The notes under the pieces: model-generated
The model's input: only the letters and a program-made list of their open reading frames with translations
What the model was told of the DNA's origin: nothing
Database searches by the model: none
Assembly: GCA_947497455.1 (NCBI GenBank)
Contig: CANMGU010000001.1
Coordinates: 186,001 to 250,000, forward strand
DNA from: an uncultured Sphingomonadaceae bacterium
Lineage (GTDB): Bacteria > Pseudomonadota > Alphaproteobacteria > Sphingomonadales > Sphingomonadaceae
Reading direction: 5' to 3'
Length of the DNA: 64,000 nt
Position numbers and translations under genes: made by a program
In this document: piece by piece, positions 25,206 through 39,408 of the stretch
Layout: each line of letters starts with the position of its first letter
Numbering within the stretch: the first letter of the stretch is position 1

Positions 25206-25475
25206 ATGTTACAGCAAAAGAGTTTGACCAGCGGTCCAGTGCTCACGCTGAGGGAGCATGAGATATTGGAATTTATTGCTCAGGGCATGTCGACCAAAGA
25301 AGTGGCGCAGCATATTGATATAGCACCACGCACCGTGGATCGTCATGTCGAGAATGTACGTCTGAAATTGCGGGCGAAAAATCGCACCCATATGGTCGCT
25401 TGTGCGGTTATGGAAGGTTTGCTGATGGTCGCTATCGATGACCGGCAGCCCGTTGCCGAAACTGAAGCTCCATAG
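25206..25475 (+). CDS. Single-domain LuxR-type DNA-binding protein
   Basis: An 89-residue protein that is little more than a LuxR/GerE helix-turn-helix (TLREHEILEFIAQGMSTKEV, then RTVDRHVENVRLKL). No receiver or ligand domain is attached. The ATG at 25206 directly follows an in-frame GTG, with AGGTAGG upstream. It is divergent from the Crp-type regulator, with a 533-base gap between them. It may take part in control of the amyloid-like locus, or act with a partner encoded elsewhere. Confidence 0.85.
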   Translation: MLQQKSLTSGPVLTLREHEILEFIAQGMSTKEVAQHIDIAPRTVDRHVENVRLKLRAKNRTHMVACAVMEGLLMVAIDDRQPVAETEAP

Positions 25476-25594
25476 CCGAAAAACCATATGTTTGGTGCTT
25501 GAGCAGGCTCGCCGGCTCTCACTATCCGCTTATTTTCTTTCAGACTGACAAGTTCCACAATACAGATATGTTGTTTCATGTTTTCTTGCTGTAG

Positions 25595-28732
<3,138 letters not shown>

Positions 28733-28759
28733 AACCACGTTCACGGGAGTTTGATCAAT

Positions 28760-29944
28760 ATGACAGCAAATATCGATGGCACGGCAGCAGGGAAGTTTGA
28801 GCGTATTCGCGATGAGTTTGCTCGCAATTTTGCTGAGCGCGGAGAAGTCGGGGCGTCGGTCTGCATCAGTGTGAATGGCGAGAGAGTGGTTGATTTGTGG
28901 GGTGGTGTGGCTGATCCCAAGACTGACGAGCCGTGGGAGCGGGACACAATTTCAATTGTTTTTTCCTGCACAAAGGCGGCGACGGCCTTATGCGCCCATA
29001 TGCTTGTCGACCGCGGATTGCTTGCACTTCACGCACCGGTTGCTGAATATTGGCCCGAATTCGCCAAGAACGGAAAGGAAGCTACCACTGTCCAGATGAT
29101 GCTGAACCACGAAAGTGCAGTTCCTGCCTTTCGTGATCCGGTAAAGCCAGGCGGTTTTCTGGACTGGGGCTATATGATTAAACGCCTTGAAGACGAGGAA
29201 GCATTCTGGGAGCCGGGAACTCGAAACGGTTATCATATGGTGAATTTCGGCTGGACCGTTGGCGAACTGGTCCGCCGGGTATCCGGTAAGTCGCTGGGTC
29301 AGTTTTTTCGGGATGAAGTCGCCGATCCTTTAAGTGCGGATTTCTGGATCGGCTTGCCTGATGACGTCACCCGTCCGATTGCCCCTATCCTGCTAGCTAC
29401 GCCTGATCCATCGGCAGTGATGAACTCTTTTACAAAGAATCTGCTTACCGACCCGAATTCAATTCAAGCGCTTTCTTTTCTGAACAATGGCGGCTGGAAT
29501 CAAAATGACCCTGCCGCACATAAAGCGGAGATTGGAGGTGCTGGCGGCTTGTCCAATGCACGCGGTCAAGTCGCTATGTATGAGCCGCTGGCTTTGGGTG
29601 GATCCCATAAGGGTGTTAAGCTGGTGTCACCCGAGCGGCTTGCTCATATGGGTGAGGTTTCCGTTGCAACCCAGATTGACGCAACATTATTGGCGCCGAC
29701 CCGTTTTGCCTCAGGCTTTATGAAGTCGATGGATAATCGTGCTTATCCGGGTGGTGATCAGATGTCAGCGGTTATCGGTAACGCAGCATTCGGACATGTC
29801 GGCGCCGGTGGATCTATCGGTTTTGCTGACCCCGACCATGGTTTGGCATTTGGATATACGATGAACCAGATGGGCATGGGATTATTGCTGAATGAACGTG
29901 GCCAATCTCTGGTGGACGCAACTTATGAGATTTTGCGCGGTTGA
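28760..29944 (+). CDS. Beta-lactamase-family serine hydrolase (class VIII esterase-like)
   Basis: 394 residues with the beta-lactamase/class C fold. The nucleophile motif is Ser69-Cys-Thr-Lys72. The Tyr motif is in NGYHMVNFG, and the third motif is HVGAGGSIGF in place of Lys-Thr-Gly. No signal peptide, which favours a cytoplasmic esterase such as EstB over a true lactamase. The ATG at 28760 has GGGAG upstream; a TTG at 28751 is possible. It follows lacZ closely and may share its transcript. Confidence 0.9.
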   Translation: MTANIDGTAAGKFERIRDEFARNFAERGEVGASVCISVNGERVVDLWGGVADPKTDEPWERDTISIVFSCTKAATALCAHMLVDRGLLALHAPVAEYWPEFAKNGKEATTVQMMLNHESAVPAFRDPVKPGGFLDWGYMIKRLEDEEAFWEPGTRNGYHMVNFGWTVGELVRRVSGKSLGQFFRDEVADPLSADFWIGLPDDVTRPIAPILLATPDPSAVMNSFTKNLLTDPNSIQALSFLNNGGWNQNDPAAHKAEIGGAGGLSNARGQVAMYEPLALGGSHKGVKLVSPERLAHMGEVSVATQIDATLLAPTRFASGFMKSMDNRAYPGGDQMSAVIGNAAFGHVGAGGSIGFADPDHGLAFGYTMNQMGMGLLLNERGQSLVDATYEILRG

Positions 29945-30047
29945 TATTGTTATTTGAACCTGGCCGTCTGGGAGCAATTGCCGTTCGGTCAGGTCTGTAT
30001 TCATCGCGCTCAAACGGCGCAACTGTTCAACCAGAAACGGGTTACGA

Positions 30048-30073
30048 TTAACGCGATTCTGTTAACCTTAAAC
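30048..30073. promoter_or_regulatory. TTAA cluster and GANTC site before sciP
   Basis: Three TTAA words (30048, 30062, 30068) with a GATTC at 30055-30059, about 90 bases before the sciP start. CtrA sites contain TTAA half-sites and CcrM methylates GANTC, so cell-cycle control is possible. The spacing is not the classic TTAA-N7-TTAA. Confidence 0.35.
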
Positions 30074-30158
30074 ATTCCAAGTTGGTTTAGCTCCGCAAGG
30101 CATTTTCTGTTTGCGGGGTACGAACAAAGCGATGCCGAACGGCATGTATGAGGTTATT

Positions 30159-30449
30159 ATGATTGAGAACAAACGTCCACGACCAGCTATTGTTATTGGC
30201 CCTTTAGGTGAGGCGATGACCAAAGATGATCTGCCATGCCCCATGACTACGAGATGGGTGGTGCGCCGTAAAGCGGAGGTCGTCGCTGCGGTTAATGGCG
30301 GGATGCTGACCACCGACGAGGCTTGCGACCGGTATAATCTGTCACTGGAAGAGTTTGTTTCCTGGCAACAGGCGATAGAGAGAGCTGGTATGCCGGGATT
30401 GCGAGTCACCCATCTGCAGGAGCGCCGTGAACAGTATCAAAAGGCCTGA
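30159..30449 (+). CDS. sciP: SciP/DUF1153 cell-cycle regulator
   Basis: A 96-residue protein of the DUF1153 family, whose Caulobacter member SciP binds the master regulator CtrA and blocks its activation. Conserved features are IVIGPLGEAMTKDDLP, then TRWVVRRKAEVVAAVNGG, the helix-turn-helix EACDRYNLSLEEFVSWQ, and PGLRVTHLQ. The ATG at 30159 has GAGG five bases upstream; earlier in-frame ATGs are less well placed. The gene is alone between a hydrolase and an Lrp regulator. It supports an alphaproteobacterial origin. Confidence 0.92.
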   Translation: MIENKRPRPAIVIGPLGEAMTKDDLPCPMTTRWVVRRKAEVVAAVNGGMLTTDEACDRYNLSLEEFVSWQQAIERAGMPGLRVTHLQERREQYQKA

Positions 30450-30498
30450 CCACCGATAGCCATAGAGACTCCCTCTTCGCCCGATTAGCCGCCGCGTT

Positions 30499-30960
30499 CT
30501 AAGCGCGCTTGTCGGTCGGAGAGCCCAGGCAAATATGCGATGTTATACTGCTAACTTGCGGCAGCGTCCCGAGTATATCGGCATGAAATTTTTTATAGGC
30601 GGCAAGGTCCGATACTTCCACGCGCAGCAGATATTCAACTGACCCCGTAATGTTGTGACATTCGCGTACTTCTGATGCTTTTGCGACTGCTTGTTCAAAG
30701 GCTTGTGCATCCTTTTTCAAATGCTCCGATAGTCCGACCATGACAAAAATAGTAATGGCAGCCCCGCGAACGGCGGGATCCAGTATCGCACGATAGCCTT
30801 TAATCAGACCATTGCGTTCCATATCTTGTACACGTCGCAAACATGCCGATGCGGACAGCCCGATTTTATTGGCCAGATCACTATTGCTGATTCGACCATC
30901 ATGTTCCAGTTGGCGCAAGATATTGCGGCCTATATCGTCAAGCTCCATCATATATTGCAT
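30499..30960 (-). CDS. Lrp/AsnC family regulator, next to the tryptophan dioxygenase gene
   Basis: 153 residues: an N-terminal helix-turn-helix (SDLANKIGLSASACLRRVQ) and a C-terminal RAM ligand domain with ITGSVEYLLRVEV. The start may be the ATG at 30960 or one of the ATGs three or four codons later. It is divergent from the indoleamine 2,3-dioxygenase gene, 90 bases apart. Lrp proteins often sense amino acids, so control of the dioxygenase by tryptophan or a catabolite is a reasonable inference. Confidence 0.93.
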   Translation of the reverse strand: MQYMMELDDIGRNILRQLEHDGRISNSDLANKIGLSASACLRRVQDMERNGLIKGYRAILDPAVRGAAITIFVMVGLSEHLKKDAQAFEQAVAKASEVRECHNITGSVEYLLRVEVSDLAAYKKFHADILGTLPQVSSITSHICLGSPTDKRA

Positions 30961-31050
30961 AGAATGATAGCATAAGGATGATAAGGCAAGGAAATTGCGT
31001 CAATTTTGGGATATTATTGTGCAAATATTCTCAATCCAGTGGAACATGAA

Positions 31051-32217
31051 ATGGCGGCCAATCTCACCGAATATAATATAACTCCAGAACGCGGATTCTT
31101 ATCAAACTTCGATTCCGATAAGACAATTTTGCCAAATTCGCTTCTGTCGATCCGGGATGCCGCAATGGCGCTGCCCCGTACAATTCTGTCCGGCCACTTG
31201 CGTCAACATATTGAGGCACTGCCGTTCGTTGATCTGACGGACTTTTGTGCATCGGCCAGCCTTGCTGAGCGGCGGATGGCCATGGTTCACTATTCGTTTT
31301 TGGTTCAGGCCTATGTCTGGGGCGAAGCCGAGTCACCCCAGCTTCTACCCAAATGCCTTGCTCTACCGATCTGGCAACTCGGTGCCTCAATCGAGCAACC
31401 CCCTTTGCTTACCTATTCCAGCTATGTGCTGGATAATTGGGGACGAATTGATGACGCCGGCCCGATTGACCTGTCCAATATATATATGATCCAGCCGTTC
31501 CTCGGTGGACAGGATGAAGCGTGGTTTGTCCTGATCCATGTGGCGATCGAAGCCAGGGCCGGAGAGATGCTGGCTACCCTGCCTGCGCTCCTTCAGGCGT
31601 GCCGGGATCAGGATCTTGAGACATTGGAATCTGGTTTATCGGCGATGACAACCGTTTGGGAGGACATGAACGATATTTTCGACCAGATGCCAGAGCGCTG
31701 CGATCCCTATGTCTATTTTCATCGGGTGAGACCCTGGATTCATGGATGGAAAGACAATCCAGCTCTCGGTGAGGGCTTGATCTATGAAGGTGTCGAGGAA
31801 ACAAATGGGAAACCACAAGCCTTTCGAGGGCAAACAGGATCGCAATCCTCAATCGTGCCATCAATGGATGCTTTTCTTGGCATCGATCATGCCGGCGATC
31901 CGCTTCGCGCCTATCTTGATCAGCTGCATATTTATCGGCCGCCCGAACATCGCAAATTCATCGATGATATTCGTATGAACAGTATATTGCGGCCGTTCAT
32001 CCAGTCGGTTGATTCCCCAGTGCTAAGCGGTCTTTATAATGCGTGTGTGGAGAACCTGACACGGTTCCGGACCCGGCATCTGGAATATGCCGCCAGCTAT
32101 ATCAACAAGCAATCCAAGGGCGGCGCTGGTAATACATCCGATGTCGGAACAGGTGGAACGCCCTTTATGAAATATCTCAAGAAACATCGCGATGAAGCGG
32201 CAGCCCATATGCTTTAG
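31051..32217 (+). CDS. Indoleamine 2,3-dioxygenase family protein
   Basis: A heme enzyme of the IDO/TDO superfamily that should oxidise L-tryptophan to N-formylkynurenine. The 388-residue protein has SMDAFLGI in the FRGQTGSQSS-rich substrate loop, the likely heme ligand His343 in RTRHLEYAASY, and the C-terminal GTGGTPFMKYLKKHRDE signature of IDOs. The start at ATG 31051 has GGAA six bases upstream; the frame reaches back to TTG 31006 without a site. A divergent Lrp-type gene probably controls it. No kynurenine formamidase or kynureninase gene lies nearby, so the downstream path must be elsewhere. Confidence 0.9.
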   Translation: MAANLTEYNITPERGFLSNFDSDKTILPNSLLSIRDAAMALPRTILSGHLRQHIEALPFVDLTDFCASASLAERRMAMVHYSFLVQAYVWGEAESPQLLPKCLALPIWQLGASIEQPPLLTYSSYVLDNWGRIDDAGPIDLSNIYMIQPFLGGQDEAWFVLIHVAIEARAGEMLATLPALLQACRDQDLETLESGLSAMTTVWEDMNDIFDQMPERCDPYVYFHRVRPWIHGWKDNPALGEGLIYEGVEETNGKPQAFRGQTGSQSSIVPSMDAFLGIDHAGDPLRAYLDQLHIYRPPEHRKFIDDIRMNSILRPFIQSVDSPVLSGLYNACVENLTRFRTRHLEYAASYINKQSKGGAGNTSDVGTGGTPFMKYLKKHRDEAAAHML

Positions 32218-32245
32218 ATCGGTGTCATAAGCTTAGGGAAAGACC

Positions 32246-33007
32246 CTAGGCCGGCCATGTAAAAGAGATGACAGTTTCACCTGTCGATTCACCGGTATGA
32301 TCAAAACGCCGTTCGATTGCAGTTCCCTGACCGTGATTATCGACCGCTACCACAGTGCTGCAGCGGGTTCCATAGACGGGGTTGCGGATGAATATCGCCG
32401 AGCCTCTTGGCTCCAGAGGTATTTCGTTTCCGATATTTGTCAGTGTTTTTGGTTGAAACGTTGTTTCATCCAATAATGTATCTAACAAATCCGCTGGATC
32501 GCGATCTTCTCTCTCGATCCATTCAACCAATGCCGCATTGAGATGCGCGGATTTGGGCCAAGGCCCGTTCAGTGGTCCATTGGACAAACCGTGAATTCCA
32601 GGTGCAAGAACATTGCTAGCAGATTCCGGTCGGTTGGAATGAATAAAGGCCTCGTCTCTGGCAACTGTGATGAGATTAAACGGATTGAAATCGGCAAACT
32701 GACTGCAGGAGAGGTCAGGATAACGGCCTTCACCGGACAAGAAATCTTTCAGAAGGTCTCCACGCGAAACCCGATTTGCATCCGGCGTGCCATAGCCGCT
32801 GAGATTGGTGATAACAGCAAAGCGTCCCTGTTCCGAAAGGCCCAGCCAGGTGCCACCAGCCAAAGTGTCTCGTCCGGCCAGCATATGGGCCGGCTTTTCC
32901 CACCGACCAAGTGCTTCGGCCGGTCGTGCGTGCATTTCATCTCGATTGCCAATGGCAATGAGTTTCCAGCGCGGATGCGCCTTCCAAGCGAAGGATACGA
33001 TGCACAT
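32246..33007 (-). CDS. NRDE family (TANGO2-like) protein
   Basis: 253 residues beginning Met-Cys-Ile, so Cys2 becomes the N-terminal residue after Met removal, as in Ntn-type hydrolases. The family motif IGNRDEMHARPA is at about residues 18-29, followed by GGTWLGLSEQGRFAVITN. Bacterial members are poorly characterised; the human homologue TANGO2 is linked to heme and lipid handling. It is convergent with the dioxygenase gene, 28 bases apart, and a small hairpin (32234-32248) spans the junction. Confidence 0.9.
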   Translation of the reverse strand: MCIVSFAWKAHPRWKLIAIGNRDEMHARPAEALGRWEKPAHMLAGRDTLAGGTWLGLSEQGRFAVITNLSGYGTPDANRVSRGDLLKDFLSGEGRYPDLSCSQFADFNPFNLITVARDEAFIHSNRPESASNVLAPGIHGLSNGPLNGPWPKSAHLNAALVEWIEREDRDPADLLDTLLDETTFQPKTLTNIGNEIPLEPRGSAIFIRNPVYGTRCSTVVAVDNHGQGTAIERRFDHTGESTGETVISFTWPA

Positions 33008-33143
33008 TGATCCATAATACCGAACGCCACAGGCTTGGCGACCAGATTCTGGTGATTGGTATTTTTAAGCATCATCGGATTGGATTGGATTGAGTAGTGC
33101 CGATCTTTTCCGGCTAACAGATAGGATAATAGGATATCGGTGA

Positions 33144-35189
<2,046 letters not shown>

Positions 35190-35233
35190 GCGGGCTATTG
35201 TTATAAATCTACAAAAAGGCTGCTGATCTTCAG

Positions 35234-35258
35234 ATGCCTGTTGTGGTGCAACTGGCAT
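35234..35258. other. Inverted repeat between fadH and the DUF3667 gene
   Basis: Arms ATGCCTGTTG and CAACTGGCAT (one mismatch) around TGGTG. It follows fadH by 44 bases and could be a terminator without a T tract or an operator for the next gene. Confidence 0.4.
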
Positions 35259-35312
35259 TCACGGCGCTATTTCCACTTGCCTTATTGACAAAATTGGCGA
35301 AAACTCTTTGTC

Positions 35313-36488
35313 ATGTCGGGGGAATTTGATGCAGCCGGAACGGCCATTGAAGGTGCCTTGATTGCGAAAGCGATCGAGAGCGAGGCTGGTGATGCGACCG
35401 GAAAGAGTGCCGGCAAATGTCTGAATTGTAATTCTGTCGTTACCGGCAGCTATTGTAATCAATGTGGGCAGCCGCTGCACATCCATCGTTCAATTGGCGC
35501 ATTTTGGCACGATATTCTGCATAGCGTTCTGCATTTCGAAGGTAAATTCTGGCGAACTCTGCCGCTTCTCGCATGGAAACCGGGTGATTTGACCAGGCGG
35601 TATATTCACGGCCAACGCGCCCGGTTTATCTCTCCAATGGCGCTGTTTCTGTTTTCGGTTTTCATGATGTTCGCAGTCTTTTCCTTCCTCAGCGATCCCT
35701 TTTCGGGCGGCATGGGATCTGAGAACAACAAGGAATTCAATACAGGCATTGTAATGCAATCGGACGATATCGAACGACAGATTGCAGAAAAGGAAGCCGA
35801 GTTGGAATCGGCCAGTGTGGCGGATCAGACCAAATTGCAACAGGATCTTCTTGGTTTGAAGAAAGGTCGCAATCTTCTGGCGACAATGACCGGAGAGGAC
35901 ATGCCATATCCAGATGTCAAGCTGGGTGACGGCGCTATTGAACTGGGTAATTTTTCTCAAGAAGAGATCGATCAATTGCAAACCGGCCTTGATGATATTC
36001 AGGAGGGCAATGTTCTGAACGATGGCAGCAGCGTGACGACGGGCTCGAAGGAAATGGACAAGACGATCTTGGACGGAATTAAAAGAGTAAACGAAAATCC
36101 GGATCTGTTGCTCTACAAGCTTAAGACCAATGGCTATAAATTTGCTTGGTTGCTGATCCCGATTTCGCTGCCTTTCGTCTGGCTAACTCTGATCGGCCGT
36201 CGCGGCTATCATTTCTACGATCACGCTGTTTTTACAACTTATTCAATCAGCTTCATGTCTTTGCTGTTTATCACTTGTGCCATTCTGGCTGCGGTTGGCG
36301 TTTCGCAAGCTATATGGGGCCTTTTGCTTGTCTTTTATCCACCATTTCACATGTACCGGCAGTTACGGCATGCCTATAAACTCTCCCGGATCGAGACCCT
36401 GTTGAGACTTTCGGCCTTGCTTGTCTTCACTGTCATCAGCATGACATTGTTTTTCGCCATTTTGTTCGCAGTCGGCATTTTAGGATAA
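35313..36488 (+). CDS. DUF3667 membrane protein with N-terminal zinc ribbon
   Basis: 391 residues. A zinc-ribbon-like part holds two Cys-x-x-Cys pairs (CLNCNS, then CNQCGQ, about residues 37-56). The family stretch FEGKFWRTLPLLAWKPGDLTR is followed by a membrane segment (about 110-130), a long charged, coiled-coil-prone loop (about 150-260), and three or four C-terminal membrane segments. DUF3667 proteins have no settled function. The gene ends 3 bases before phoD and is probably co-transcribed with it. Confidence 0.85.
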   Translation: MSGEFDAAGTAIEGALIAKAIESEAGDATGKSAGKCLNCNSVVTGSYCNQCGQPLHIHRSIGAFWHDILHSVLHFEGKFWRTLPLLAWKPGDLTRRYIHGQRARFISPMALFLFSVFMMFAVFSFLSDPFSGGMGSENNKEFNTGIVMQSDDIERQIAEKEAELESASVADQTKLQQDLLGLKKGRNLLATMTGEDMPYPDVKLGDGAIELGNFSQEEIDQLQTGLDDIQEGNVLNDGSSVTTGSKEMDKTILDGIKRVNENPDLLLYKLKTNGYKFAWLLIPISLPFVWLTLIGRRGYHFYDHAVFTTYSISFMSLLFITCAILAAVGVSQAIWGLLLVFYPPFHMYRQLRHAYKLSRIETLLRLSALLVFTVISMTLFFAILFAVGILG

Positions 36489-36491
36489 CAT

Positions 36492-38129
36492 ATGACCATA
36501 AAGATAGATCGCCGCCAGTTGATGGCTCTGGGTACATTTGGTCTCGGTGCAATGTCTGCACCCGCATATGCTTCTATGGCTCACGCGCGCGGATTTACCC
36601 ACGGCGTTGCAAGTGGCGAGCCCTCTCAGAATTCCGTGCTGCTTTGGACCCGCTATGTTGGTGGCGGTGAAAGTAAGCTCATGGTGGAAATGGCAAAGAC
36701 GGCTGATTTTTCCAAAGCAAAAATGGCTGGAGAAGTGACCGCGCTTGCTAGTCGAGATCATATCGCCAAAATTGTTATTGGGGATCTGGCGCCCGGCCAA
36801 TGGTATTTTTACCGTTTCATCGCGCCGGATGGATCAAAATCGAGCATTGGCCGGACGAGGACTTTGCCACAGGGCATGACACAGAAGTTTAATCTTGGCG
36901 TCTTCGGTTGTTCCAATCTGCCATTTGGCTATTTCAACGCTTATGCCCATGCCGCCGAGCGTCGTGATCTCGACATGGTGATGCACACGGGCGATTATCT
37001 TTACGAATATCCAGTTGGCACCTATCCTTCGAAAAAAGTGGCACTAGACGGCCGAATGATCGATCCAGGGCATGAAATTGTCCAGCTCGCCGATTATCGT
37101 CTGCGCTACGCAGCCTATCGCAGCGATCCGGATCTGCAACGCATTCATCAGCTCTATCCAATGGTCGCGATGTGGGATGATCACGAATTTACCAATGATG
37201 CCCATATGAGCGGTGCACAAAATCATCAGCCCAAGACCGAGGGTGATTGGGAAGTGCGTAAAAAGATCGCCGAACAGGTTTATCGCGAATGGATGCCGGT
37301 ACGAGATCTCGACGTTGGTACTGGTCGCTGGAGTGAATATCAGATCGGCGACCTTGCCACTTTATTTTTGACCGAAAGTCGGATTGGCGGCCGCAGCGAA
37401 CCTGCAGATCTAGCGGCGGCATTGCAAGGACAGGAAGATATCGAAACTGCCCTGAAGACATTCCGTGACACGGTCTGGCAAGACCCAGAACGTCAGATGC
37501 TCGGCGCCGTGCAGGAAAGCTGGTTGGCTGACGCAATGCGCAAATCGCGCACGTCAGGTACCAAGTGGCAGGTTTGGGGCCAACAATGCGTCATGGGCAA
37601 TCTTCGTTTGCCGCAAGAAGCAGTGAATTGGTTGGCAGACGACGCACCCGCTTTTGCGAAAGCGCGGGTTGCGATTGGCGCTCTCGCGGCCAAAGTTGGC
37701 CTGCCAATCAATCTCGACAGCTGGGATGGCTATCCCAAAGCGCGGGAAAGGGCGTTGCTGGGTGCGCAGGAGGCCGATGCTGATCTGATCGTGCTGTCTG
37801 GCGACAGCCATAATGGCTGGGCGTTTAATCTTGAGACCAGCAGCGGAGCTGCTGGCGTCGAATTCGGGGGGCACAGCGTGACCTCACCTGGACTGGAATC
37901 CTATCTGTCCGGAGCGGATCCCGCGACGGCGGCTCGCGCCGTGCAGGAAACCAACAACCAGCTGCAATGGTGTGATACATCCAACCGCGGCTATATGACG
38001 GTTTCGCTGACCCCGGAAAAGGCCACTTCAACCTGGCATTTCCTTGATACCATACGGGCAAAGTCCACGACGATGAAGGGTAGCGAAAGCCGCACTGTGA
38101 TGCGAGGGCAACGGAGTTTGGCGGTCTAG
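36492..38129 (+). CDS. phoD: Alkaline phosphatase D (PhoD)
   Basis: A Tat-exported metallo-phosphodiesterase/phosphatase of 545 residues. The signal carries Arg-Arg with RRQLMALGTFG, and the mature protein begins near GFTHGVASGEP, the usual PhoD start. Metal-site segments include FGCSN, HTGDYLYEY, WDDHEF and LSGDSHNGW. It follows the DUF3667 gene by 3 bases. It would release phosphate from organic phosphodiesters in the periplasm. Confidence 0.95.
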   Translation: MTIKIDRRQLMALGTFGLGAMSAPAYASMAHARGFTHGVASGEPSQNSVLLWTRYVGGGESKLMVEMAKTADFSKAKMAGEVTALASRDHIAKIVIGDLAPGQWYFYRFIAPDGSKSSIGRTRTLPQGMTQKFNLGVFGCSNLPFGYFNAYAHAAERRDLDMVMHTGDYLYEYPVGTYPSKKVALDGRMIDPGHEIVQLADYRLRYAAYRSDPDLQRIHQLYPMVAMWDDHEFTNDAHMSGAQNHQPKTEGDWEVRKKIAEQVYREWMPVRDLDVGTGRWSEYQIGDLATLFLTESRIGGRSEPADLAAALQGQEDIETALKTFRDTVWQDPERQMLGAVQESWLADAMRKSRTSGTKWQVWGQQCVMGNLRLPQEAVNWLADDAPAFAKARVAIGALAAKVGLPINLDSWDGYPKARERALLGAQEADADLIVLSGDSHNGWAFNLETSSGAAGVEFGGHSVTSPGLESYLSGADPATAARAVQETNNQLQWCDTSNRGYMTVSLTPEKATSTWHFLDTIRAKSTTMKGSESRTVMRGQRSLAV

Positions 38130-38229
38130 GCAATTTGTAACAACTATTTGTCCTGAAGCCCTCGACATTCCTATCAAAGTTGCGCAAAGCAGCGGTTCCG
38201 TAAAACGATACACCGGAATGAAAGAAGCC

Positions 38230-39408
38230 ATGTCTGAAGAATTTTACCGCATCAAACGCCTACCGCCTTACGTGTTCGCCGAAGTGAACGCGATGAAGGC
38301 GGAAGCGCGCGCGCGTGGTGAAGATATTATCGACTTAGGCATGGGAAATCCGGATGGCGCCCCCGCGCAGCATGTCATCGATAAACTCTGCGAAACCGCC
38401 AATGACCCGACGGCCCACCGCTACAGTGCCTCCAAAGGTATCAAGGGATTGCGTCTGGCACAGTCGAATTATTACAAGCGTCGCTTTGATGTGGATCTCG
38501 ATCCGGAAAGTGAAGTTATTGTAACGCTTGGCTCGAAGGAAGGCCTTGCCAATCTTGCACAGGCTATCACGGCGCCCGGCGATGTTGTGCTGGCCCCCAA
38601 TCCGTCTTATCCAATTCATACGTTCGGTTTCATTATCGCGGGCGCAGCGATCCGTTCTATTCCCGCTGCCCCCGGTCCCGATTTTTTTACTCGGCTGGAA
38701 TATGCGATGAGCTATAGCGTGCCCAAACCATCAGTATTGGTTATGGGCTATCCATCCAACCCGACTGCCTATGTCGCCGATCTTGATTTTTACCAAAAGG
38801 TTGTTGATTTCGCGCGCGAGCACAAGCTTTGGGTGATCAGCGATCTTGCTTATGCTGAAATCTACTATGGTGATGTACCCACGCCATCGATGCTTCAGAT
38901 TGACGGGGCGAAGGATTGCGTGGTTGAGTTTACCAGCATGTCGAAAACCTATTCGATGCCCGGCTGGCGCATGGGCTTTGCTGTCGGGAACCAGAAGCTG
39001 ATCGGCGCCCTCACGCGGGTAAAGAGCTATCTCGACTATGGTGCCTTCACACCCATACAGGTTGCAGCCACAGCAGCGTTGAATGGTCCGCAAGATATTA
39101 TCGACGAAAACCGGGCGCTTTATAAAAAGCGCCGCGACGTCATGGTTGAGAGCTTTGGCCGCGCCGGTTGGGATATTCCGCCACCAGAAGCCAGCATGTT
39201 TGCTTGGGCGCCAGTCCCGGAACAATTTCGCGAACTCGGTTCGATGGAATTTGCGAAACGCCTTATTGCAGAAGCGGGCGTCGCAGTTGCGCCTGGCACT
39301 GGCTTCGGTGACGAGGGCGAGGGCTATGTCCGTCTTGCGCTGGTCGAAAACGAACAGCGTATTCGTCAAGCCGCACGGAGCATGAAGAAGTTCCTCAGCC
39401 AAGGCTGA
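38230..39408 (+). CDS. alaC: Class I/II aminotransferase, AlaC type
   Basis: A PLP enzyme of 392 residues. The N-terminus SEEFYRIKRLPPYVFAEVN matches the AlaC (glutamate-pyruvate aminotransferase) subgroup. The PLP lysine lies in SMSKTYSMPGWRMGF. I chose ATG 38230, after AAAGAAG; an ATG four codons earlier is also possible. It stands alone after phoD. LL-diaminopimelate aminotransferase-like activity is the alternative reading. Confidence 0.9.
   Translation: MSEEFYRIKRLPPYVFAEVNAMKAEARARGEDIIDLGMGNPDGAPAQHVIDKLCETANDPTAHRYSASKGIKGLRLAQSNYYKRRFDVDLDPESEVIVTLGSKEGLANLAQAITAPGDVVLAPNPSYPIHTFGFIIAGAAIRSIPAAPGPDFFTRLEYAMSYSVPKPSVLVMGYPSNPTAYVADLDFYQKVVDFAREHKLWVISDLAYAEIYYGDVPTPSMLQIDGAKDCVVEFTSMSKTYSMPGWRMGFAVGNQKLIGALTRVKSYLDYGAFTPIQVAATAALNGPQDIIDENRALYKKRRDVMVESFGRAGWDIPPPEASMFAWAPVPEQFRELGSMEFAKRLIAEAGVAVAPGTGFGDEGEGYVRLALVENEQRIRQAARSMKKFLSQG

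Noticed and set aside
28760..29944. True beta-lactamase resistance gene
   Set aside because: No signal peptide, and the Lys-Thr-Gly motif is replaced by a His-Val-Gly-Ala-Gly type. An esterase fits better.
31006..31050. Upstream TTG start for the dioxygenase
   Set aside because: The ATG at 31051 has a GGAA site six bases before it, and the extra 15 residues do not fit the family.
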